Of a DNA stretch of 64,000 nt, positions 17,707-24,254 are shown one piece after another (the stretch's first letter is position 1; every line of letters starts with the position of its first letter). This DNA is from Austwickia chelonae (GTDB lineage: Bacteria; Actinomycetota; Actinomycetes; Actinomycetales; Dermatophilaceae): positions 1,550,001 to 1,614,000 of the forward strand of contig NZ_CP031447.1 in assembly GCF_003391095.1 (NCBI RefSeq), written 5' to 3'. Under the pieces are notes generated by a model that was not told where the DNA came from, made no database searches, and worked only from the letters and a program-made list of their open reading frames with translations. The translations under genes were made by a program, and so were the position numbers.

Positions 17707-19002
17707 GTGGCACGTGTGGGAGATGGCGCCGACCTGCTGAAGTGTTCCTTCTGCGGTAAGAGTCAGAAGCAGGTCAAGAAACTCATCGCCGGTCCCGGTG
17801 TGTACATCTGCGACGAGTGCATCGATCTGTGCAACGAGATCATCGAGGAAGAGATCGCTGAAGGCAGCGAACTCGGCCTTGAGGAGCTCCCCAAACCGCG
17901 AGAGATCTTCTCCTTCCTCCAGCAGTTCGTGGTGGGGCAAGACGCTGCGAAACGTGCCCTGGCTGTTGCGGTCTACAACCACTACAAACGCATTCAAGCT
18001 GGGGAAATGCTGCGGAAGGGGGACGACCGGGTCGATATCGCCAAGTCGAATATTCTACTGATCGGGCCCACTGGTTGTGGAAAGACCTACCTGGCGCAGA
18101 CCCTCGCTCGGATGCTGAACGTTCCTTTCGCCATCGCAGATGCCACGGCGTTGACCGAGGCTGGCTACGTCGGTGAAGACGTCGAGAATATTCTTCTCAA
18201 GCTGATCCAAGCCGCTGATTATGATGTGAAGAAGGCTGAGACCGGCATCATTTATATCGATGAGGTCGACAAGATCGCGCGGAAGAGCGAGAACCCCTCC
18301 ATCACCAGGGACGTGTCAGGAGAAGGAGTTCAACAAGCGCTTCTGAAGATCTTGGAAGGAACGACCGCGAGCGTGCCTCCCCAGGGTGGGCGCAAACATC
18401 CGCATCAGGAGTTCATCCAGATCGACACCACGAATGTTCTGTTCATCGTGGGCGGTGCTTTCGCCGGTCTGGAGAAGATCGTGGAGTCGAGAGCAGGCAA
18501 AGCCGGCTTGGGTTTTGGTGCGAAGCTTCGGATGGCGAAGGCCTCAGCTGAGTATTACGCAGAGGTGCAGCCGGAGGACTTGATGAAATTTGGGTTGATC
18601 CCTGAATTCATCGGGCGTCTCCCGGTGGTGACCACGGTGGCACCGTTGGACAAAGCAGCCTTGACCAAGATTCTCGTCGAGCCCAAGAACGCTTTGGTCA
18701 AGCAGTATCGCCGTATGTTCGAGATTGACGGGGTCGAACTGGAATTCACCGAAGAAGCACTGGAAGCCATTGCCGAACAAGCGCTGCTGCGAGGGACTGG
18801 CGCGCGGGGTCTACGTGCGATTCTTGAAGAAGTGCTGTTGCCGGTGATGTTCGACGTACCTAGTGAAGAAGATATCGCTCAAGTGGTCATTACGAGGGAA
18901 GTTGTTCTCGACAACGTGAACCCGACCATTGTCCGTCGTGACCCTGCCGCTCGACAGCCGAACAAGCGTTCTGAACGGCAGGACCGTAAAGAATCGGCGT
19001 AA
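17707..19002 (+). CDS. clpX: Clp protease ATP-binding subunit ClpX
   Basis: AAA+ unfoldase that feeds ClpP1P2. About 431 residues. The N-terminal zinc domain has paired Cys in LKCSFCGKS and [10 protein letters not shown]; Walker A is [12 protein letters not shown], Walker B is [12 protein letters not shown], and [15 protein letters not shown] and [13 protein letters not shown] carry the sensor and arginine-finger regions. GTG 17707 gives [19 protein letters not shown], the usual start, with AAGGGA five bases upstream; 14 extra upstream codons in frame are not conserved in character. The gene ends before a bidirectional stem-loop. Confidence 0.96.
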   Translation: MARVGDGADLLKCSFCGKSQKQVKKLIAGPGVYICDECIDLCNEIIEEEIAEGSELGLEELPKPREIFSFLQQFVVGQDAAKRALAVAVYNHYKRIQAGEMLRKGDDRVDIAKSNILLIGPTGCGKTYLAQTLARMLNVPFAIADATALTEAGYVGEDVENILLKLIQAADYDVKKAETGIIYIDEVDKIARKSENPSITRDVSGEGVQQALLKILEGTTASVPPQGGRKHPHQEFIQIDTTNVLFIVGGAFAGLEKIVESRAGKAGLGFGAKLRMAKASAEYYAEVQPEDLMKFGLIPEFIGRLPVVTTVAPLDKAALTKILVEPKNALVKQYRRMFEIDGVELEFTEEALEAIAEQALLRGTGARGLRAILEEVLLPVMFDVPSEEDIAQVVITREVVLDNVNPTIVRRDPAARQPNKRSERQDRKESA

Positions 19003-19050
19003 ACAGGGAAACTGAAGACGACCCCCAGACGAACTTCATTCCCGGATATG

Positions 19051-19082
19051 GCTGTGGCCCGAGATTCGTCCCGGGCCACAGC
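19051..19082. terminator. Bidirectional terminator after clpX
   Basis: A perfect 11-bp stem (19051-19061 with 19072-19082) and a 10-base loop lie between the convergent clpX and S1E protease genes. Confidence 0.75.
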
Positions 19083-19109
19083 TGTTATCAGTCTGAAGGT
19101 GTCAGTTCA

Positions 19110-20471
19110 TCATTGACGGGTCTTCAGCGTGAGTTGGTACTTCTCCAGGATCGGCTTGATCGGCTGGAAGTAAGCGATATTGGGCTGTCCAGTGCGGTGG
19201 CGGCAGACTCCGGCCTTGAGATCGACGATCTTGTTGCCGTTGCCACCGGAGTGCACGCCTTGGGCCTGTTCCCCGGCGATCCAGGCACCGCCGGAGTCGC
19301 CGGAGGAGGTACAGACATTCGTCTGGGTCAGACCAGTGATTCGTTCAGTACCACCGCTCTTGGAACGGTAGTTCACCGTGACGTTCTTTGCGGTGATGGT
19401 TCCGCAGGTCCATCCGGTGGTCCGACCCGACTTGCAGACTGCTGCACCGACGGGTGCTTCTTCGGAGCCTTTGACCACTACGGCCTTGCCGTTGTACTTG
19501 TCGACGGCTTCCTTGCCGCTCCATCCGGCTTCAAGGGTGGCGTAACCCATGTCGGCACCAGGGTAGTTGGATGCCTGCGCCTTGCCCAGAGGCTTGTTGT
19601 TACGGGTGAAGTTTACGCCGCCTCCGGTGCAGTGACCTGCGGTGATGAAGACGTCCTGGTTCCCCTTCTTGGCGTTGAAGCCGAGGGAACACATGAACTT
19701 GTCCGCGCGGATCTCCTGGCCACCGTAGATGGCTTGACCCTTGGAACCGCCGCCGTTGTCGCCGCCCCGGCCGTTTCCATTGCCGCCGCCCTTGACGCCA
19801 CCACCGTTGTCGCCGCCACCTTTGACGCCGCCACCGCCACCGCCGCCGTTGCCGCCGCCGCCGATATTGGTCAGTGCGTATTCGGGTTCTGCGTGGTTGT
19901 CGGTGGCCTGGACCTCGACGTTCTTCAGGCCTTCGACGGCCTTCTTCGCGGCTTCGCTCTCCTTGACCGGGACGCTGAGAACCACGAGGTTGCGGGAAGT
20001 GTCCAGGGAGGAAGAGGTCAGTTTGTCACCCAGCTTCTCTTCTGCCTGACGGCGGTTCTCGGTGACTTCCTTCGCGGAGGTCTTGACAACCTTGGCCTCG
20101 ACGTTGTCGCCTTTGACCTCTTTGGCGCTGTCTTCATCGGTGACGTTCACGATGAGCTTGCCACGCTTCTGGTCGATGTAGGAGCCAGAGGTCCGGTCGC
20201 CCAGCTTGGACTCGAGTTCCCGGGCGGTGGAAGCATGTTTCTTCTGGTCACGGACTCGTCCGAGAGCGTCGCCTTCGGAGAGGCCGAACTCTTTGGTCAG
20301 GTAGTCGGCCGACAACTTCTCGACAACGCTGATCTCGTCGAGGGCGTCGCTCTTCTTGTCATCGGCATAGGCCAGCGCGCTGGTGCCGGTGAGGGTGAGT
20401 GTAGCTACTGCTGCGATGCTCAGCGCCCGTCGGGCCTGAGCGGACGCTGTTTTCCCTGCGTGTCGTCGCAT
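19110..20471 (-). CDS. Secreted S1E (alpha-lytic/streptogrisin-type) serine protease with prodomain
   Basis: About 453 residues. Signal peptide at 1-37 (RRALSIAAVATLTLTGTSALAYA), then a prodomain at about 45-195 of the alpha-lytic protease type (GSYIDQKRGKLIVNV), which acts as a folding chaperone and is cleaved off. A Gly-rich linker of about 43 residues (203-245) leads to the chymotrypsin-fold domain. The triad is His280 (ITAGHCTGGG), Asp307 (PGADMGYAT) and Ser393 (SSGDSGGAW), with paired Cys as in streptogrisins. ATG 20471 is chosen because it starts the signal peptide and follows GGAGAG; the frame is open 40 codons upstream without sense. First member of a three-gene family, followed by 20915-22291 and 22660-23382. 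Confidence 0.92.
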   Translation of the reverse strand: MRRHAGKTASAQARRALSIAAVATLTLTGTSALAYADDKKSDALDEISVVEKLSADYLTKEFGLSEGDALGRVRDQKKHASTARELESKLGDRTSGSYIDQKRGKLIVNVTDEDSAKEVKGDNVEAKVVKTSAKEVTENRRQAEEKLGDKLTSSSLDTSRNLVVLSVPVKESEAAKKAVEGLKNVEVQATDNHAEPEYALTNIGGGGNGGGGGGGVKGGGDNGGGVKGGGNGNGRGGDNGGGSKGQAIYGGQEIRADKFMCSLGFNAKKGNQDVFITAGHCTGGGVNFTRNNKPLGKAQASNYPGADMGYATLEAGWSGKEAVDKYNGKAVVVKGSEEAPVGAAVCKSGRTTGWTCGTITAKNVTVNYRSKSGGTERITGLTQTNVCTSSGDSGGAWIAGEQAQGVHSGGNGNKIVDLKAGVCRHRTGQPNIAYFQPIKPILEKYQLTLKTRQ

Positions 20472-20914
20472 GAACGACCACTCTCCATCCTGGTCAGGGT
20501 GTTTTGTCGCGCGGTTCCAGAAAATCTCTGGAAACACGCACTGAGAGTAGCCAATTCCAACTTCGCGGTGACTAGGAGGTGTGCTTTTCAAGACGACTGA
20601 CCAAGTCGGCGCTGAGGGCAGGAGCCGTCAGAACTCAGAAATGAGGAGGCAGACTGGTTGGCGCATCCAATGTTGGTGAGGCCAAACCACTTCGGTGAAT
20701 GATGAGTACTTAACAGAAGATATTTCGCGAGACAGACCATGAGGGGTCGGTCTCTGGCGGAGCGAACGAATGGCTGCATGCAGTCGATGCGCTCGTCGAA
20801 GGGGTACTTGAGGCGTGTCCTCTGGATGGCTCGATGATCCAGACGGTGGCGATGAGTGGAGGGGAGGCGCTTGGCGGCGCTCAGCAGCGAGGAATCAGTC
20901 GATCATCCAGAACG
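20472..20914. other. Intergenic region between two S1E protease genes
   Basis: 443 bases with no convincing gene on either strand. It should contain the minus-strand promoter of the downstream protease and the 3' end of the upstream one. A 6-bp hairpin at 20822-20842 (CTGGAT/ATCCAG) is the only structure I see near the end of the 20915-22291 gene; it is too weak to call a terminator. Confidence 0.4.
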
Positions 20915-22291
20915 TTATTTGCTGACCTTCAGGGTTAGGCCGTACTTCTGCAGGATCGGATTGATGGGCTGGAAATATGTCTTGATCTTGTCTCCTCTTG
21001 AATTCTGACACTTTCCGTTGCTCATGTGGGTGGCATTTCCGCTCGAGGTGATGCCTTGTGCTTGATTTCCGGACATCCATGGGCCGCCGGAGTCGCCGAC
21101 CCTGGCACAGGCATCGGTCTCGGTCAGCCCCTTGATCTCATGTCTGGCCTTAGGGTCGTTGGGGTTGTTCACACTGGTCACATTTTTGGCTTTGATCGTT
21201 CCACATGTCCATTTTGTCACCAAGCCTGATTTGCAGACCGCGGCACCTACTGCAGCTTCTGTCGACCCTTTGACGGGTATGTTTTCACTCTTTTCCATTT
21301 TGTTGACAGATGGCTCACCGGTCCAATGCTTGGTGTCCAGTGTGGAATATGCCATGTCTTCGCCAGGGAAGGAGAACTGCTGGGTTGTCCCTAGATTTTT
21401 ACCCTCGCGGGTGAAGGCTCGGTCTTTGTCTGCACAATGCCCCGCGGTAATAAAGCCCTCCTGCCCTCCCTTGGTTACGCTAAAGCCGTAGCTACAGGAG
21501 TAGCCATTTCCGTTTGCCATTTTGTAGTCGATCTTGTCTCCACCCCTCACCGGGGAGGGCCCGCCGGCATCGGGCTTGGCAATAGCCAGTGGCTCCACAT
21601 CGTGAGCACTCTCCTGGACCTCTACCCGGCTCAGGTCGGTCACTGCTTTGCGCGCTGCCTCGAGGTTCTCGGCCGGGACGGAGAGCGTGACCATGTTGCG
21701 CATGGGGTCCACGGCGGATGAACGCATCATCTGCCCGAGTCGGCGTTCGGCCTGGACCCGGTCGTGAGCAAGCTGGCTTGCTGTTGTGCCGACAATGCGC
21801 GGTTTCACCTTTCCCCCGGAGACCATGGTGGCGGCTTTCTCATCGGCCACATTGACCACCAGCTTCCCGTTTTTCTGGTCGATAAAACTTCCAGGGCTCC
21901 GATCGCCGAGCTTCTTGGCCATGATCAGCGCCATGCGAGCGTGTGATTCTTGATCGTGAACCCTGTCCATGGCTTCTGATGCGGAGAGCCCATAGATGCG
22001 TGATAAATGATCTGCTGCCATATGCTCCAGCGTCAAGGAGGAGTTTTCTTTTTGGTTGTCGACGGGCGAGGCCTGCGCCAAAGACGTTGTCCACCCGGTG
22101 GCCATGGTGATAATGGAAACTAAGGCCAATATTCTGCATGCAGAAGGCCGCTTTCTATATGTGGCATTTGCCGTGGGTGTGGGGTGGTTGAGGGCAATTT
22201 TGTTCGAATGTGTCGAATCTGCCGAATGGCTCTGATGAATCATGCTTGCACAGTACAGGATGCATGCTGCATATATTCTGGAGGTGCTCAT
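20915..22291 (-). CDS. Secreted S1E serine protease with prodomain, second copy
   Basis: A 458-residue paralogue of the 19110-20471 protein. An unusually long 45-residue polar leader precedes the hydrophobic signal segment (RILALVSIITMATGWTTSLAQA, about 53-74). The prodomain (about 85-230) contains GSFIDQKNGKLVVNVAD. A short linker (DAGGPSPVRGGDK) replaces the Gly-rich one. The triad is His285 (FITAGHCADKD), Asp312 (PGEDMAYSTL) and Ser401 (RVGDSGGPW). The ATG at 22291 lacks a good Shine-Dalgarno (AGAG three bases away) and ATG 22243 is an alternative. The first 150 bases and the upstream region are A+T-rich compared with neighbours. Probably an exported protease with its own promoter. Confidence 0.87.
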   Translation of the reverse strand: MSTSRIYAACILYCASMIHQSHSADSTHSNKIALNHPTPTANATYRKRPSACRILALVSIITMATGWTTSLAQASPVDNQKENSSLTLEHMAADHLSRIYGLSASEAMDRVHDQESHARMALIMAKKLGDRSPGSFIDQKNGKLVVNVADEKAATMVSGGKVKPRIVGTTASQLAHDRVQAERRLGQMMRSSAVDPMRNMVTLSVPAENLEAARKAVTDLSRVEVQESAHDVEPLAIAKPDAGGPSPVRGGDKIDYKMANGNGYSCSYGFSVTKGGQEGFITAGHCADKDRAFTREGKNLGTTQQFSFPGEDMAYSTLDTKHWTGEPSVNKMEKSENIPVKGSTEAAVGAAVCKSGLVTKWTCGTIKAKNVTSVNNPNDPKARHEIKGLTETDACARVGDSGGPWMSGNQAQGITSSGNATHMSNGKCQNSRGDKIKTYFQPINPILQKYGLTLKVSK

Positions 22292-22659
22292 GTTCTCTGC
22301 GGAATCAAAAATCTCTTAGACCAGTAATGATGGGCAATTCTCTGGTAAAAATCAGCTTATTTACGCGCCCTTCCCAGGGGGTTGTCGGAATTGCGTAAGC
22401 CTTTTCTTGTGGGAAATAAATTTATATGCCCAGGATGGCGTCTTTTAATTTTTTGTCAATAAAATGCCAAATGCACCTTTGGTTGGCATGGTGAACCTGT
22501 GTGGTGGTGAGGTCTGTTGCCTATGGCACTTCTCGGGTGATGTCCGGTGCCGCAGACTTCGGCCGTGTGGGCACGCGAAAGGCGCGCCTGCCCGAGAATC
22601 TTCGGGACCGAAGTCCGTTCTCGGGCAGGCGCGCCCAGGCGTCTGAAGTTGGTGGCTGC
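22292..22659. other. A+T-rich promoter region of the second S1E gene
   Basis: 368 bases without a gene. On the minus strand a TTGACA hexamer lies near 22450 and a TATAAATTTAT stretch near 22420-22430, which should include the promoter of the 20915-22291 gene, although their spacing is not ideal. The stem-loop of the upstream orphan prodomain gene occupies 22581-22635. Confidence 0.4.
22581..22635 (-). terminator. Strong terminator with a hairpin inside its loop
   Basis: A perfect 18-bp G+C-rich stem (22581-22598 with 22618-22635) whose 19-base loop itself contains CTTCG/CGAAG. It lies 25 bases after the stop of the minus-strand orphan prodomain gene and insulates it from the next protease gene. 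Confidence 0.85.
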
Positions 22660-23382
22660 TTACTTCGTGGGTGCAGACCCGATGGAGACGCTGCCTCCGC
22701 TGGAGGTGATCTCCACGCGCTTCAGGTCGCGCACGGCGGCGCGAGAGGCCTCAAGGTCCTCTTCGGCGACATCGATCACGACCATGGCTCGTGAAGCGTC
22801 GACAGAGGCGGAGGTCAACTTGTTTCCTAGGCGTTTCTCGGCCTCTGCCCGGATGCCTTCGAGTCCGGACGCTGTGACGCCGACGACATGCACCTCGACC
22901 TTGCATCCTCTGATCTTGGAAGCCGTCTTCTTGTCCGAGACGTTCACGATGAGCTTGCCGCGTTTCTGGTCAATGAAGGTGCCGGTGATGCGGTCACCGA
23001 ACTTCTTCTGGAAACGCTGCGCATTGGCGGTGTGCTTCGGCTGGGCGCGAACGCGGCTGAGCGCCTCCTTGAACGAAAGCCCGTAGGTCTTGGCGAGGTA
23101 CTCCGCCGACAGGCGCTCGATCATCGAGATCTCGCCAGGCGCGTACGTGGAAGCACCCTGCGTGCTGATGTTTCCCGCAGGTGCGGTTGTCGCGGCGTAG
23201 GAGGCGGTGGGTGCCACCGCGAGAGCGATCGCGGGGGCCACCGCGACGGCCGCCACGAGCTTGGTCAGCCGTTGCCGACGTGGAGGGGCGGCAACGGCAT
23301 CTGGGGCTTGGTTGGTGCCCTGGATCTCCGTCTTGCAGGAAGCATCTTTGGTGAAAAACGCCCTCAAGAAAATAGGAAACAT
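22660..23382 (-). CDS. Exported stand-alone S1E prodomain (no protease domain)
   Basis: 240 residues. A signal-like segment (LVAAVAVAPAIALAVAPTASYAA, about 42-64) follows a polar tail. Residues 85-228 align throughout with the prodomains of the two neighbouring S1E proteases: ISMIERLSAEYLAKTYGLS, GTFIDQKRGKLIVNVSD and LGNKLTSASVDASR. The protein then stops at SIGSAPTK, exactly where the others continue into linker and catalytic domain. A strong terminator follows, so this is a compact gene and not an obvious truncation by rearrangement. Prodomains of this family fold and inhibit their protease; a free copy could do this in trans (inference). A Cys at about 160 is unusual. The start (ATG 23382) is uncertain because no clear Shine-Dalgarno is seen. 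Confidence 0.82.
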   Translation of the reverse strand: MFPIFLRAFFTKDASCKTEIQGTNQAPDAVAAPPRRQRLTKLVAAVAVAPAIALAVAPTASYAATTAPAGNISTQGASTYAPGEISMIERLSAEYLAKTYGLSFKEALSRVRAQPKHTANAQRFQKKFGDRITGTFIDQKRGKLIVNVSDKKTASKIRGCKVEVHVVGVTASGLEGIRAEAEKRLGNKLTSASVDASRAMVVIDVAEEDLEASRAAVRDLKRVEITSSGGSVSIGSAPTK

Positions 23383-23482
23383 GTACGGAGCGTAGCGAAC
23401 TCATCCTGAAAGAATGCTGTGAGGGCTGTTCCTCGGTCGGGCCTTCTGGTTCCGAAGAGGTAGTAACAGGCAGGATGGCAGA

Positions 23483-24214
23483 ATGCCACGCGTCTTCCGA
23501 TTGGGGCCCGGCCAACTGGGCCCACAGCAGCACAGCGCCATCAGCTGTGGGGCTGCCTGTCTGCTCATCGCGCGGATGCTACGAGATGCGCGCTACGCAG
23601 CCTGGATCATCGACGGAAGCCCCGGCGATCGACGAACTCCGGACGAGCGATTCGCTGATGCGGAGAAACGCACCATGTGGCGCACCAACTCGGTCTGGAG
23701 CTATCCGGACCGGACGCAGATGCCCTGGCCGAGGCAGCTCGGGACACCACCTTGGGGGGCTCTTGCAGAATTGGAGGCCCGTAGCTCCGACGTCGGTTCT
23801 TCTTACCGAGTGATCACGACCAGAGCTATGCGGAGCGCTGAACGGGAACAGGTATTCGACCGTGTCATCTCTCGGATCCGGCCAGGCGCACCTGTGCTGA
23901 TGTACATCGGGCAGGACCTGCTGCCCCGACACGTATGCCTGCTCTTCGCCAACCCGGGAAGCCGCACGGTCCTGCTTTACGAGCCTTCCGCCGGCACCGT
24001 GGATTTTCCGCAGCGTGAGCGATTCATCAATGCGAAATTAGGGCTTGGGGGGTGGAACAAGCCATGGTTCCTCATCGCTCCTGACGCCGCTGCGGAGCCC
24101 AACAGTGCAGTGGCTCGGTCACAGCTGCTGATCCCTGTTCTTCGGACCGCGTCCGAAGGCGGGCTGATGCGTGAGTACATCGCCGACCCGCATCCAGCTC
24201 GGAAAAAGGTATGA
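23483..24214 (+). CDS. Hypothetical protein with C39-like cysteine peptidase features
   Basis: 243 residues, no signal peptide or membrane segment, so cytosolic. The N-terminus QQHSAISCGAACLLIARML resembles the oxyanion Gln and nucleophile Cys of papain-fold C39-like domains. PRHVCLLFANP followed by VLLYEPSAG would give the His and a downstream polar residue. The middle (about 45-115) matches nothing I know. It is divergent from the orphan prodomain gene (100 bases apart) and convergent with valS, sharing a terminator that overlaps its stop codon. ATG 23483 has AGGA seven bases upstream. Function unknown: a peptidase, transglutaminase-like enzyme or effector are all possible. Confidence 0.6.
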   Translation: MPRVFRLGPGQLGPQQHSAISCGAACLLIARMLRDARYAAWIIDGSPGDRRTPDERFADAEKRTMWRTNSVWSYPDRTQMPWPRQLGTPPWGALAELEARSSDVGSSYRVITTRAMRSAEREQVFDRVISRIRPGAPVLMYIGQDLLPRHVCLLFANPGSRTVLLYEPSAGTVDFPQRERFINAKLGLGGWNKPWFLIAPDAAAEPNSAVARSQLLIPVLRTASEGGLMREYIADPHPARKKV

Positions 24215-24243
24215 GCCGCGCCCACACAGGCGCGGCCCATACC
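24208..24243. terminator. Bidirectional terminator between C39-like gene and valS
   Basis: A 15-bp stem with one wobble (24208-24222 with 24229-24243) and a 6-base loop. It overlaps the stop codon of the plus-strand gene and lies 11 bases beyond the valS stop. Confidence 0.85.
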
Positions 24244-24254
24244 CCTCCTCGAGA

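Noticed and set aside
19725-19870. Short G/C-rich repeats as a possible CRISPR or VNTR array
   Set aside because: They are codon repeats for the Gly-rich linker (GGN and Lys/Asp/Asn codons) without fixed unit length or spacers. No CRISPR array is visible anywhere in the window.
19741-20049. Proline-rich protein on the plus strand near 19.8 kb
   Set aside because: It is the complement of the Gly-rich linker of the protease and is not an independent gene.
19113-20600. 495-codon open frame on the plus strand opposite the first S1E protease
   Set aside because: Antisense of the protease; its apparent Leu/Val richness follows from the complementary codons.
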